Notes under the pieces: model-generated
Seen by the model: the letters and a program-made list of their open reading frames with translations, nothing else
The model's database searches: none
What the model was told of the DNA's origin: nothing
Assembly: GCA_009837395.1 (NCBI GenBank)
Contig: VXTP01000037.1
Span: 1-64,000 of the forward strand
Source: Gemmatimonadota bacterium
GTDB taxonomy: Bacteria; JAAXHH01
DNA length: 64,000 nt
Reading direction: 5' to 3'
Shown: positions 43,014-52,303 of the stretch, in pieces
How the letters are laid out: each line of letters starts with the position of its first letter
Numbering within the stretch: the stretch's first letter is position 1
Translations under genes and position numbers: made by a program

Positions 43014-43769
43014 TCAAGCCCTCAGAAGTCCCGCCGCGTTATCTTTCATAATCCCCACGGCTGCATCATCCGGAAGATCATTGAGCACCCGCGCCATGGC
43101 CGCCGCCGGCATGAACACCGGAGCGTGGGACCCAAAGAGCAGCTTGCCCCCGATTCCCGCGTCCACCAGCATCTTCACACTGTCCACTCCATCCACCTGG
43201 GATGTATCCGCGTAAAGATCGGGCAGATCACGGACTTGGGCCGCGAATTCTCTCAAAGTAGCCGCGCTCGCTCCGCCCATGACCAGTTTCAAATTAGGAT
43301 GGCGCTTCGCCGCTTCCGCCACGTCTCCTGCCGGTACATCGGGCACCATCGCCAAGGGGTGATGTCGCCGCGGGTCGTTTATGCGGATCTGGACCGTCAC
43401 TACCAGATTCGCCCGGGCCGCCTCTTCAAACAGTTCATCTACCGCATCCAGGCCATATCGTCCGTAGCTCGGCATCAGTTTGATCATGCGGACGGTACGA
43501 TGTCCGGCCGCTTTCTCCAACTCCGCAGGCCAAGTGGGCAGTGTCGGGTCGATGACCGGTACGGGGATGATATCGGCGTACGCATCGGCCGCTTCAAAGA
43601 CGACCCGGTTGCAGAGATGCGGATTGGCACTCCACGCGGCGGCCAGCGGCGCCATGAAAATGCGTTCCACGCCGTATGCGTGTAACGAGGACCGTACCGA
43701 AGCGACGTCGTAGGGCACGTTGACCAGGGCGGGCCACGGACCGGTCCAGGCGTTGACGTCGATGATCAT
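43014..43769 (-). CDS. Amidohydrolase-superfamily protein without the usual metal motifs
   Basis: 251 aa. Overall TIM-barrel pattern of the amidohydrolase 2 family with a 'LLFGSHAPV' end strand where 'GSDxP' is normal. The first-strand metal motif HxH is replaced by 'IIDVNAWTG'. Start overlaps the upstream amidohydrolase stop by 4 nt. Given missing ligands, it may be a non-metal or inactive homologue that works with the neighbouring enzymes (inference). Last gene of the trio 45468-43014. Confidence 0.75.
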   Translation of the reverse strand: MIIDVNAWTGPWPALVNVPYDVASVRSSLHAYGVERIFMAPLAAAWSANPHLCNRVVFEAADAYADIIPVPVIDPTLPTWPAELEKAAGHRTVRMIKLMPSYGRYGLDAVDELFEEAARANLVVTVQIRINDPRRHHPLAMVPDVPAGDVAEAAKRHPNLKLVMGGASAATLREFAAQVRDLPDLYADTSQVDGVDSVKMLVDAGIGGKLLFGSHAPVFMPAAAMARVLNDLPDDAAVGIMKDNAAGLLRA

Positions 43770-44602
43770 GACGGATCTCCGGTTTCTCCGCGTAAATTCA
43801 ATATCCGCAATGCATTATCCCACAGGATCGCGCGTTTGTCGGCGTCCGCTATTTCCGCCCCCAGGACCTTGTTCATCGTGACGCCGAAGTGCCGAATCGG
43901 CGCGTCCGAGCCGTAGACGACCCGGTGAGCCCCAAGCCTGTTGACGGCCGCTTCGACCATGCCGCTTTCCGGATCGCCGCCCGAGGTATCCACCACGACG
44001 TTCGACACGTCGGCGAGAGCCTCGATGCCCCGGTGACCCACCCCGTTGAGATGGGCCATGATGATCCTCGCGCGGGGATGGCGGCGGGCGAGGTCGGCCA
44101 CGTCGTAGGGCGTGGACTCACCGGGCAGGTTGCCGGTGGACTTTAACCAGGCGTGCTGCAATACCGGGACGTCCAGTGACACGGCCGCTTCCATGATCGG
44201 ATCGAGTCCGAGGTCCGTTGCCCGGCGGGCCACCCAGAGCTTGACCCCGGCCATGGACTGGCCTCCGACGCACCGCTCGATCTCGGCGACGGCTTCGTCC
44301 GGGAAGGCGGGCGTTACGTAGCAGAACGGCAGGATCGCGTCAGGTTGCGCGTCCCGCATCCGCAGCACGTAGTTGTTGGCAAATCGGCACTGATCGGGCG
44401 TGGGTTCATAGGGCGTGGTTTCATGCAGCGAAAACACGCACATCCGGGTCACACCGGAACGGCAGGCGGTCGCGATCAACCTTTCCGCATCCTCGACAGG
44501 CGAGGAAACCCCATAGGAACCGAAACAGTTCAGGGGATGTACGTGGATATCCAGCACCGGTCCGTCGGGCAGGAGTTTCTGACGCAGGGAGGTGATGGTC
44601 AT
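43766..44602 (-). CDS. Amidohydrolase 2 family metal-dependent hydrolase
   Basis: 278 aa from ATG 44602; the open frame continues upstream but overlaps the previous gene. Metal motif 'VLDIHVHPLN' on strand 1, a carboxylated-Lys or Lys-containing 'GVKLWVARR', 'PVLQHAWLK', 'IIMAHLNGVG' and 'VVYGSDAPIRHFG'. TIM-barrel hydrolase or decarboxylase of cyclic or carboxylated substrates; specificity unknown. Middle gene of three paralogous amidohydrolases with 17-nt and overlapping spacing. Confidence 0.86.
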   Translation of the reverse strand: MTITSLRQKLLPDGPVLDIHVHPLNCFGSYGVSSPVEDAERLIATACRSGVTRMCVFSLHETTPYEPTPDQCRFANNYVLRMRDAQPDAILPFCYVTPAFPDEAVAEIERCVGGQSMAGVKLWVARRATDLGLDPIMEAAVSLDVPVLQHAWLKSTGNLPGESTPYDVADLARRHPRARIIMAHLNGVGHRGIEALADVSNVVVDTSGGDPESGMVEAAVNRLGAHRVVYGSDAPIRHFGVTMNKVLGAEIADADKRAILWDNALRILNLRGETGDPS

Positions 44603-44619
44603 GAAACAGAAAGAGGCTG

Positions 44620-45468
44620 TTACAGCCGGTAGAAGGAGATGGCGTTGTCGTGGAACAGCTTGCGTCTTTCGGCGTCCGAGAGTCCGCTGGTCGCCCACGA
44701 CAGGGTCTCGACCCAGCGCGGGTACTCCGTGGCCTGGAAGGCGACGGGCCAGTCCCCGCCGTACATGACCCGGTCGATGCCGAAGCACGCGATCACGTGG
44801 TCGATGTAGGGCCTCAGGTCCTCGGGCGTCCACCGCTCCATGTCCGCTTCGGTGACGAGGCCCGATACCTTACAGTAGACATTGGGCATTTCAGCCAGGG
44901 TCTCGAGCTCGTCCTTCCACGGTTCGAAGACCTGGTTTTTGATGTCGGGCTTGCCGATATGGTCCAGGATGAAGGAGACTTCGGGGCACTGCCGGACGAA
45001 TTCGATCGCATTTGCCAGTTGCGGGTGGAAGATGCAGATATCGAAGGACAGCCCGTGGGATGGCAGCAGCCGGACCCCTTCGATGAACGCGGGTTGCAGG
45101 CAAAAGCCGGCGTCCTCGGTCTGCAGCAGGCGCCGGATGCCCTTGACCAGGGGTATCCGGGCCAGTGCATCGAGGTCGGCGTCGACCGCCGCACCCCGTT
45201 CGAGCGGCGCGTTGGCCACGATCCCGCGGATCCGGCCGTCCTGCCGGGCGAGACCGGAGACCCATTCCGCTTCCTGGACGTGCTGGCCGGCGTCGCATTC
45301 ACATTGCACGAAGACCATCTGCTCCACCTGTACCTCTCCGCAGGCCTGCCGGTATTCCTCCAGCAGGTACCGCTGGTTCAGCAGGGGGATATCGTCCAGC
45401 CAGCTGTACCTCAGGTGATTCGGGTCCCAGAGATGTACGTGGGTATCTACAATGGGGAAGTCCACCAT
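44620..45468 (-). CDS. Amidohydrolase (sugar lactonase-like, COG3618 type)
   Basis: 282 aa. 'PIVDTHVHLWDPNHLRYSWL' at the start is typical of L-fucono- and L-rhamnono-lactonase-like amidohydrolases. Further motifs: 'VKGIRRLLQ', 'FILDHIGKPDIK', 'VYCKVSGLV' and 'RVMYGGDWPV' with the catalytic Asp. Likely hydrolyses a sugar lactone. First gene of the minus-strand amidohydrolase operon. Confidence 0.86.
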   Translation of the reverse strand: MVDFPIVDTHVHLWDPNHLRYSWLDDIPLLNQRYLLEEYRQACGEVQVEQMVFVQCECDAGQHVQEAEWVSGLARQDGRIRGIVANAPLERGAAVDADLDALARIPLVKGIRRLLQTEDAGFCLQPAFIEGVRLLPSHGLSFDICIFHPQLANAIEFVRQCPEVSFILDHIGKPDIKNQVFEPWKDELETLAEMPNVYCKVSGLVTEADMERWTPEDLRPYIDHVIACFGIDRVMYGGDWPVAFQATEYPRWVETLSWATSGLSDAERRKLFHDNAISFYRL

Positions 45469-45687
45469 GGCATAGTCCTCGGAAACGGCGATTCAAGAAG
45501 ATTCAGGGCGATATGAAGACTGGATGATCGAGAGATCATACTACCCAGGGGACCGTTTACCGTCAATGGGAATCACGCCTTTTATGCTTGAACTGCCGCA
45601 CTTCCGCGTGTACACTGCTGGATCGTTTCGAAACGGTATCTGACGGCGCGTTCAACGCTGTATACTACCCTCAAGCCGATCCTATTC

Positions 45688-47142
45688 ATGTCCGCCGAAA
45701 ACGCCACCGAAAACACCCGTCCACTCGGCCGCCTGTCGCCCCTGAAGCTGGCCGCCGTGCCTACCTTCGCCGGCATGCTGAAGTACGTCGGTCCCGGCAT
45801 CGTCTGGGCCGGGCTGGCCCAGGGCAGCGGTGAGCTCATCTGGTGGCCCTACCTGACCGCCAAGTACGGCGCGGCCTTCATCGGCCTGCTCATCCCGGCC
45901 GCCCTGATGCAGTACTGGGTCAACGTGGAGATCGCCCGGTATACGATCATGACGGGCGAGACGGCCCTGACCGGCTTCAGCCGCGTGGGGAAGTGGTACG
46001 TGTCGGCCATCTGGGTCGGGGTTTTTCTCGAGAATATCTGGTTCGGCGCCTACGCGTCGGCGGGCGGCGGCGCCCTGGCGGAGCTTACCGGGTTCCCCTA
46101 CGGATGGACGGTCCGCGGCCAGTCGCTCTTCTGGGCCTACCTGACCATCGGCATCTACCTGGTCGCCCTGTTCATGGGCCGGGTGGTCTACCTGATCGTG
46201 GAACGGCTCACCATGGCCGTGGTCGTCATCACGATGGTGGGGATTGCCTTCGCGGTCTTCCAGCGGCCGGTACTGGACGTGGCGGGCGAGTTCTTCGGCG
46301 TCCTGCTTACGCCCGGCTACCACCGGCCCGCCAACTGGGATCCGGCGGACCTGTCTACCGTCCTCACCGCCATCGTCTTCGCCGGCGCCGGCGGGTTCGG
46401 CCAGCTCTTCCTCTCCTACTGGATGCGGGACAAGGGCGTGGGCATGTCGGCCTATATCGGGCGCATAACCAGCCCCCTGCGCACCGCGCCGGAAGCCATC
46501 TCGGCCACGGGGTACGCCTTCGAGGACAACGAGGCCAACCGGACGAACTACGGGAAGTTCATGCGGTACCTGAAGCTCGAATCCGGACTCGGCGTCGCGC
46601 TGAACCTGATAACGACCATCATCATGTGCTGGCTGGCGTGGGCCCTGCTGAAGCCGCAGGGCATCGTTCCCGAGGGCTGGGAAATCGCCGTGGTGCAGTC
46701 GGCCTTCTTCGAGGTGAGCTGGGGCGCCATCGGCAAGGTCCTGTTCCTTATCGTCGCCGCGGCGTTTCTGTGCGATGCCTGGCTGCAGTCCACCGACGGG
46801 TTCGCCCGCATGCAGGCCGACTTCATCTACGCCAACGTGAAGCGGGCGCGGCGGTACCATTTCCGGACGCTGTATTATGGATTCGTCGTGGTGTTCACCG
46901 TGCTGACAACGATCACGCTGCCCCTGGCGCAGCCCGGGGACCTGCTCATCATCCGGGGCGTCATCGCCTTCATGGCCATGGGGCTCTTCTGTCCCGGCCT
47001 GATCTACCTGAACTACGTCCTCGTTCCCCGGGCCTTTCCGTCCTGGACCAAACCCCATCCCCTCACCCGGGTCATCATGGTCGCCATCACCGCGACCTAC
47101 ATCTCCATCGGGCTCTGGTACATCTTCGTGCGCCTGTCCTGA
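45688..47142 (+). CDS. Nramp-like membrane transporter lacking the canonical metal motifs
   Basis: 484 aa with about 11-12 membrane helices. The N-terminal 'LKYVGPGIVWAGLAQGSGEL' aligns with Nramp TM1, but the DPGN metal-binding motif reads QGSGE. Around TM6 'GAGGFGQLFLSYWM' replaces the MPH motif. The LeuT-type fold is likely kept while the substrate has changed; divalent metal, proton or organic cation transport are all open. TATACT at 45661-45666 is a possible -10 element. Convergent with the next gene. Confidence 0.8.
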   Translation: MSAENATENTRPLGRLSPLKLAAVPTFAGMLKYVGPGIVWAGLAQGSGELIWWPYLTAKYGAAFIGLLIPAALMQYWVNVEIARYTIMTGETALTGFSRVGKWYVSAIWVGVFLENIWFGAYASAGGGALAELTGFPYGWTVRGQSLFWAYLTIGIYLVALFMGRVVYLIVERLTMAVVVITMVGIAFAVFQRPVLDVAGEFFGVLLTPGYHRPANWDPADLSTVLTAIVFAGAGGFGQLFLSYWMRDKGVGMSAYIGRITSPLRTAPEAISATGYAFEDNEANRTNYGKFMRYLKLESGLGVALNLITTIIMCWLAWALLKPQGIVPEGWEIAVVQSAFFEVSWGAIGKVLFLIVAAAFLCDAWLQSTDGFARMQADFIYANVKRARRYHFRTLYYGFVVVFTVLTTITLPLAQPGDLLIIRGVIAFMAMGLFCPGLIYLNYVLVPRAFPSWTKPHPLTRVIMVAITATYISIGLWYIFVRLS

Positions 47143-47148
47143 TTACCG

Positions 47149-47823
47149 TTACGCAGACAACGACCAGATAGACGACCATTGGGAAGGTATGTGGTCGTTG
47201 CTCACGTCCACGTCATACCAACTCAGCATCATGCTGTGCCACTCCGGTTTCGCCAGCGCCAGGCCGTACACGGTCGTCCCCGGGTTGCGTTCCCGGATCG
47301 CGGTAGCGGCCAGTGACAGCGTCTTCCCGGTCGCGATGAAGTCATCCACGATGATGACCGTCTCGGCATCAAAAGAGGCCGATTGGTACGCCGCATCCTC
47401 CAGCAGCAGTTTACGAAACTCGGGATCCAATCCCCCTCTCCCGGTAGACAGGTGGGGTTCTTTCGACAACAGGTCCGGCTGGTACCCGCAGTCACCCGCG
47501 CAATGATCCGCAAGCAAAGCGATCACGCCGTCGGGGTCCGCGACTTTCTCCGTGGAGCGAAGCGCCGGAGCAAAAACCGTTCTGCCGGGGTCCAGTCCAA
47601 GACCGCGGACAAGAATTTGGGCCACGTGTGCCATGAGCCTTGCCGCGCCTTCAGTCGTAGTGTCGTCGGGATCGAATTTGAACCTGGTGAACCGGGCGGT
47701 CCATTCGTCCTCGGGGCGGTCTTCGAGGCGGTATCCCACCGTGAAAGCGGCCGCCAGGCCGTCGTCGAAAGTCAGCGTGTCATATCGGAGCAAATTGTGG
47801 AAAACTTCAGGAAGGACGGACAT
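47149..47823 (-). CDS. Phosphoribosyltransferase-like protein
   Basis: 224 aa from ATG 47823 (a GTG precedes it directly). The PRPP-binding signature 'VIIVDDFIATGKTLSLAATA' is clear, followed by the strand 'TTVYGLALAKPEW'. The N-terminal ~110 residues ('LLRYDTLTFDDGLAAAFTVG') resemble the proteins of phosphoribosyltransferase plus HAD gene pairs found in several stress-related loci. The next gene is indeed a HAD phosphatase 33 nt upstream in transcription order. Role unknown. Confidence 0.75.
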   Translation of the reverse strand: MSVLPEVFHNLLRYDTLTFDDGLAAAFTVGYRLEDRPEDEWTARFTRFKFDPDDTTTEGAARLMAHVAQILVRGLGLDPGRTVFAPALRSTEKVADPDGVIALLADHCAGDCGYQPDLLSKEPHLSTGRGGLDPEFRKLLLEDAAYQSASFDAETVIIVDDFIATGKTLSLAATAIRERNPGTTVYGLALAKPEWHSMMLSWYDVDVSNDHIPSQWSSIWSLSA

Positions 47824-47856
47824 CACAACGCTCTGAAGGGCATATCGGTCTTGCTG

Positions 47857-48552
47857 CTACGAAGATGATTCCAGTATCCGTAGGATGTTCTCCACCGGTT
47901 CGAACCCATTGATCTCGATGGCGAGAGAAGGATCAGGACAGGTACGCCGGTAGCGGTTCAGCCAGACCGCGTCCATCCCGTATCCGGTGGCGCCCAGGAT
48001 ATCATTCTCCCACGAATCCCCGATCATCGTGACCGTCCGCACGCCAAGTTGAGCATAGGCGTATTGAAAAATCTTCGGATCCGGCTTGGTGGCACCTATT
48101 TCCTCGGATATCGCCAGGGCGTCGAGGGGCAGCAGGTCCAAGTATTCCAGCTTGTCCCGCTGGTGCTGCGAGCGGCCGTTAGTGACGACGCCGACCTTCA
48201 TCCGTCCCCGCAGGGATTCGAGCAACGCCTCGACGCCCGGAACCAGGCGCGAGTTCTCCTGTAGCGCTCGGTGGTAGCGATCCGCGGCATCGACCGCCGC
48301 GTCCGTTTCCAATCCATAATGGCGACAGATCCCACGCATGTGCTCGCAACCGGCCTCCTCATCCGACAGACTGCCTTCCATCATTCGCCAGTAGTTGGCC
48401 CTCAATTGTTCGTCATGGACGAGTTCCAGTTCCTCCAGCGGCACCGGCTTCAACGCCGGCAGAATCTCCTGCACCGCACGCAGCCCGTAACGGCGTGCGT
48501 ACTGGAGATCCACCAGCGTGTCATCGAGATCGAAGAGGACGGCTTCACCCAT
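47857..48552 (-). CDS. HAD-family hydrolase (HAD-IA)
   Basis: 231 aa. Motif I 'VLFDLDDTLVDL', motif II 'GVVTNGRSQHQ', motif III Lys in 'GATKPDPKIFQYA' and motif IV 'MIGDSWENDILGA' are all intact. The cap domain is the helical C1 type. Likely a small phosphate-ester phosphatase (nucleotide or sugar phosphate). Located 16 nt after the aminotransferase stop and upstream of the phosphoribosyltransferase-like gene. Confidence 0.92.
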   Translation of the reverse strand: MGEAVLFDLDDTLVDLQYARRYGLRAVQEILPALKPVPLEELELVHDEQLRANYWRMMEGSLSDEEAGCEHMRGICRHYGLETDAAVDAADRYHRALQENSRLVPGVEALLESLRGRMKVGVVTNGRSQHQRDKLEYLDLLPLDALAISEEIGATKPDPKIFQYAYAQLGVRTVTMIGDSWENDILGATGYGMDAVWLNRYRRTCPDPSLAIEINGFEPVENILRILESSS

Positions 48553-48568
48553 CGGCGATTCCCAACCC

Positions 48569-49954
48569 CTACACCACCGCCGGCGCTACGCGCGCCGTTC
48601 TTTCTTCGGCGATACGTACGCCGGCCTCGATGATCTCCAGGGATTCGTCGATCTGGGCTTCGGTGATGGTGATCGGCGGCATGAACCGCAGTACCTGGGA
48701 ACCAGACAGTTCCATGAAGCGCCGGCTGAGCGGATCATTATCGCGCATCCTGGGCACGATGGGCAGCCAGAGGCCGTTCTCGTAGCAGTGCTCCGTCACC
48801 ATGGCGGCGCCTTCGAAGTTGGGCTCCCGGCTTTGCTTGTCCGTCACCAGTTCGAGCCCCAGGCAGAGGCCCAGTCCCCGGGCCTCGCCCACGATTTCAT
48901 AGGTTTCCTCCATCACCTTGAGCCGGTCCATGAAGTAGTTGCCCACCACCCGGGCGTTTTCCACCAGGTTCTCGCGATCGACGATCTCGATATTGGCCAG
49001 CCCTGTCTCGCAGAGGAGCGGGTCTCCTGCGTGGGACGAGAAGGGCATGAATCCCTTCGCCACCGCGGCGTCCGCGATCTCCGCACTGGTCATTACCGCG
49101 CACAGGGGCACGGCGCCGCCGAGCCCCTTGGAGCAGGTCACGATGTCGGGCACGAAATCGAAATGCTCGAAGGCGAACCACTTGCCCGTCCGCCCGAAGC
49201 ACGTCAGGGCCTCGTCGGCCACGGTGAGGATGTCCCGCTCCCGGCAAATCTCCACGATGCGCTGGATCCACTCCTTGGAAGGCACGATCTGTCCCGCCGC
49301 GCTCATGAGCGGTTCGAAGAAGAAGGCCGCGGGCTTTCCGGAGGTGGACGAATCGATCACGTTCTCCGCCGCGTCCGCGCATCCCAGGTTGCAGCAGGCT
49401 TCGTCCCGGCAGAACTGGCAGCGGTATTCGTAGGGCGTAGGGATGAACGAAGCGCCCGTGGGCATGGGGCCATAACCTTCCCGCAGCATGCCTCCCCGGC
49501 CGGTGATGGACGCGCTGCCATAGGACTGGCCGTGGTAGCCGCGCATGAGGGCGATCACCTCGAAGCGGTCCGTGTACTTCCGCACGAGACGCAGGGCCAT
49601 TTCGTTGGATTCGGATCCCGTGCAGGCGAAGAAGGACTTCTGCAGCGGGTCCGGCGCGATCTCGGCCATCTTCTTGGCCAGCAGCACCTCCGACGGCGCG
49701 ATGAAGGTCGTTCCCACCTGGATGATCTTATGGGCCTGGTCGCAGAGGGCCTTCACGTAATCCGGGTGGGAATGGCCCAGCGTTACGCACAGTTGCCCCG
49801 ATTGGAAGTCGATGAAACGCCGGCCTTCCACGTCCCACATGTAGAGCCCGTCGCCGCGTTCGGGAACCAGCGGCGCGGTGCGCATCGGATGTCTCAGAAG
49901 GTACTGGTTGCCGAGTTCGAGCCAGCCCTTGTTTGTGGTGGGTAGCGACGCCAT
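48569..49954 (-). CDS. Class III aminotransferase
   Basis: 461 aa. PLP fold-type I class III: 'CTGSESNEMALRLVRKYT', 'VIALMRGYHGQSYGS', 'FFFEPLMSAAGQIVPSKEW', cofactor Asp in 'LTVADEALTCFGRTG', Schiff-base Lys in 'DIVTCSKGLGGAVPL', and 'LGLCLGLELV'. An unusual Cys-rich insertion ('CQFCRDEACCNLGC', about residue 178) could bind a metal. Closest in pattern to dialkylglycine decarboxylase or 4-aminobutyrate aminotransferases. About 290 bases separate it from the divergent cupin gene; no clear signal was found there. Confidence 0.9.
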   Translation of the reverse strand: MASLPTTNKGWLELGNQYLLRHPMRTAPLVPERGDGLYMWDVEGRRFIDFQSGQLCVTLGHSHPDYVKALCDQAHKIIQVGTTFIAPSEVLLAKKMAEIAPDPLQKSFFACTGSESNEMALRLVRKYTDRFEVIALMRGYHGQSYGSASITGRGGMLREGYGPMPTGASFIPTPYEYRCQFCRDEACCNLGCADAAENVIDSSTSGKPAAFFFEPLMSAAGQIVPSKEWIQRIVEICRERDILTVADEALTCFGRTGKWFAFEHFDFVPDIVTCSKGLGGAVPLCAVMTSAEIADAAVAKGFMPFSSHAGDPLLCETGLANIEIVDRENLVENARVVGNYFMDRLKVMEETYEIVGEARGLGLCLGLELVTDKQSREPNFEGAAMVTEHCYENGLWLPIVPRMRDNDPLSRRFMELSGSQVLRFMPPITITEAQIDESLEIIEAGVRIAEERTARVAPAVV

Positions 49955-50247
49955 GATCCGTCTCCTGAAGTTGCTAAAACTCTGATGGTGACCAGCGTGG
50001 TTTTAAGGGGGAATGGGGTAAGGCCATGCTAAACCGGCACCCCCGACCTGTCAATACAATTCGCCGGTGCCGTTCGACCGTATCGAACGTCCGTGCCGAT
50101 GCGAGACGAACGCCCGTGCCGATGCGAGGAGCCTGAGATAGTTTTTGCCATGTTGCGAGCCCGGTTCTATCTTCAATCCGAGCAGCATGGCGTGTTTACA
50201 TGCGATGTATTTGCAGGGGTCCGTTGATACATGGGCGGGTTCGAATC

Positions 50248-50586
50248 ATGGTCATAAAGCCGGATCATTCGGAACATTACAAATGGGGTAACAACTGTGA
50301 TGGATGGCACCTTCTGAATACGGATTCCTTGAGCGTAATAAAGGAAAGGGTGCCCAAAGGCGGCGTGGAGGAGATGCACTGTCACCGGAAAGCGCAACAG
50401 TTGTTCTATGTACTACAGGGTGTCGCCACTATTCAACTGGGGAAGGAGACCTACAGGGTGCCTCGGGGAGAGGCCATGCATGTCCCCCCGGAAACGCCGC
50501 ATCGACTGGAAAACACCGGCGAGGAAGAGCTCATATTCCTCGTCATCTCCCAACCCCATAGCCATACGGACAAAATCACGCTATGA
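50248..50586 (+). CDS. Single-domain cupin
   Basis: 112 aa from ATG 50248. Both cupin motifs are present: 'EEMHCHRKAQQLFYVLQGVA' (His, His and Gln in place of Glu) and 'PPETPHRLENTG'. Small RmlC-like metal-binding beta-barrel; could be a sugar isomerase, a dioxygenase or a sensor. Coupled to the oxidoreductase gene through an ATGA overlap. Confidence 0.85.
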   Translation: MVIKPDHSEHYKWGNNCDGWHLLNTDSLSVIKERVPKGGVEEMHCHRKAQQLFYVLQGVATIQLGKETYRVPRGEAMHVPPETPHRLENTGEEELIFLVISQPHSHTDKITL

Positions 50587-51677
50587 AAACCTATCGCGTA
50601 GGGATCATCGGGCTGGGCCGCATGGGCAGTACGATCGACGACGAGGGCCATACGCCCCTGCCCTATTCTGTCGCGGCATCCTGCAATGCAAGCGAAAGGC
50701 TGGAAATCGCCGCCGGCTGCGACCTCCGGCCGGAGCGCAGGGAGGACTTTTCCAGGCGCTGGGGCGTCAACGCCCTGTACGAGGATTTTCGGGACATGGT
50801 CCGGGAGGAGCGACCGGATCTCGTTGCCGTATGCACCACCGCATCAGGTCTGCAGAAACCGGCCCGGGAGGCGCCCGACGCGTCGTTCCGCGGAGATTCC
50901 CACGCCGAGCTGGCCGTTGTGCTGGCGGAAATGGGCGTGCCCATGCTCTACGTGGAGAAGGCCATGGCCAGTTCCATGGCGGCGGCCGACGACATCCACG
51001 ACGCCGTACTGAAGCACGGAACGGTGTTCAACACGGGCGTGCTGCGCAGATTCGACAACCGGTACGGCGTGGTGCGCGACGCGGTCCTGAGGGGCGACGT
51101 GGGCGAACCCAGGGCTGCTATTCACTACGCGCGGTCATCCCTGATGCACGGTCACATCCATTCCATCGACACGCTTTCCTGGCTGATCGGCGATCCCGTC
51201 ATCCGGTCCGTTCGCGGCGAGATCGACCCCCGGGACTACGTGATAGAAGGCGATCACATCCCTTACGACCCGATCGCGACGTACGAACTCGAATTCGAGA
51301 ACGGTGTCCGCGCATGGTCGATCCCCGCGGCGGGATGGGAATACGAGATCATCGGAACCGAGGGAACCATCCGTTCGCTGAACAACGGGGCCGACGCATA
51401 CTTGCGGCGAGCGCCGCTCGAGGAACGGGAAAATCGCAAAGGCCGAAGCGCCTGGGAGGAGGTGCCGTTCGAATTCGTTACACCGAAGAGCACGGTCGTT
51501 TCCTGTCTGGAAGACCTCGTCCGCGCGTACGAGACGGGCGATCAAAGCCTCGGACATGTCGAGATTGCCTATCACATCACGGAAGCCTGCATCGCCGTCG
51601 CCGAAAGCCACCGGCGCGGGGGCGCATGGGTGGATCTCCCGCTGGCCAACCGCGATCTGTATATCTGGCACGTCTGA
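50583..51677 (+). CDS. Gfo/Idh/MocA family oxidoreductase
   Basis: 364 aa. 'YRVGIIGLGRMGSTIDDEG' Rossmann start and 'MLYVEKAMASSMAAADDI', where the usual EKP motif is EKA. The C-terminal domain has 'HGHIHSIDTLSWLIGD' with likely active-site His. Substrate presumably a sugar or cyclitol. Co-translated with the cupin, which may work on the same substrate. Confidence 0.88.
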   Translation: MKTYRVGIIGLGRMGSTIDDEGHTPLPYSVAASCNASERLEIAAGCDLRPERREDFSRRWGVNALYEDFRDMVREERPDLVAVCTTASGLQKPAREAPDASFRGDSHAELAVVLAEMGVPMLYVEKAMASSMAAADDIHDAVLKHGTVFNTGVLRRFDNRYGVVRDAVLRGDVGEPRAAIHYARSSLMHGHIHSIDTLSWLIGDPVIRSVRGEIDPRDYVIEGDHIPYDPIATYELEFENGVRAWSIPAAGWEYEIIGTEGTIRSLNNGADAYLRRAPLEERENRKGRSAWEEVPFEFVTPKSTVVSCLEDLVRAYETGDQSLGHVEIAYHITEACIAVAESHRRGGAWVDLPLANRDLYIWHV

Positions 51678-51679
51678 AT

Positions 51680-51982
51680 TTACTCCTTCGGGGGTGGATT
51701 GTCCTGTGTTGCGGCAGCGTTGAATCTCAAGTATCCCCTGACCTCATCCACCTTAGTTTCCACCCGGTCCAACGAGGCCCGCAGATCCTTGATTTCCGCT
51801 CTGATTTCGGTCCTTAAGCTACTCATTTCAGTGCGCAGTTCAGTTCTCAAGCTACCCGTTTCAGATCGCAGTTCATCCCTAATGGTACTTAATGAAACGT
51901 GTAAATACGTTAATACGGAAACAAGGGTGATTATCGATGTAAAGACCGCGCCGTGGCGCTCCCACCAACCTGACTCGGTCAT
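51680..51982 (-). CDS. Small membrane-anchored coiled-coil protein (100 aa)
   Basis: ATG 51982 has GGGAGG 7 nt upstream; 12 upstream in-frame codons are not needed. One N-terminal membrane helix ('GAVFTSIITLVSVLTYLHV'), then about 50 residues of charged coiled coil with 11-residue internal repeats ('LRTELRTEMSSLRTEIRAE') and a short polar tail. Last gene of the four-gene micro-operon. No family recognised. Confidence 0.7.
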   Translation of the reverse strand: MTESGWWERHGAVFTSIITLVSVLTYLHVSLSTIRDELRSETGSLRTELRTEMSSLRTEIRAEIKDLRASLDRVETKVDEVRGYLRFNAAATQDNPPPKE

Positions 51983-52039
51983 TCCATTCCCTCCCAAAAC
52001 AGTTCGCCATGTGTCCACGATGGCAGTGGTTCCTGGTAC

Positions 52040-52255
52040 TTATTGACCGGGGTTGGAATCGTTGCCGGTTACCAGGTCCGCGATCGTAGTCCGGATCACC
52101 CGGATGTCTTCCTTGATGTCTTCAAGCGTCGTTGAGATTCCACTTTCTATTGCCTCCCTCTTCCCCATCCAAAGACACAGTTTTCCTACAGCCCCGACTA
52201 CAGCGATCAATAGTACGGCGGCAACCGCTGGCAACCACATAGGTAACGATTCCAT
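52040..52255 (-). CDS. Small membrane protein with coiled-coil tail (71 aa)
   Basis: AAGGAG lies 6 nt before the ATG. Residues ~6-30 form a membrane helix ('WLPAVAAVLLIAVVGAVGKL'), followed by an amphipathic coiled coil ('TTLEDIKEDIRVIRTTIADL'). Third gene of the micro-operon. Function unknown. Confidence 0.7.
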   Translation of the reverse strand: MESLPMWLPAVAAVLLIAVVGAVGKLCLWMGKREAIESGISTTLEDIKEDIRVIRTTIADLVTGNDSNPGQ

Positions 52256-52303
52256 TTGAGCTCCTTATTGGGTAGTTCATTTGGTGTATACCTGAGTATT
52301 GAA

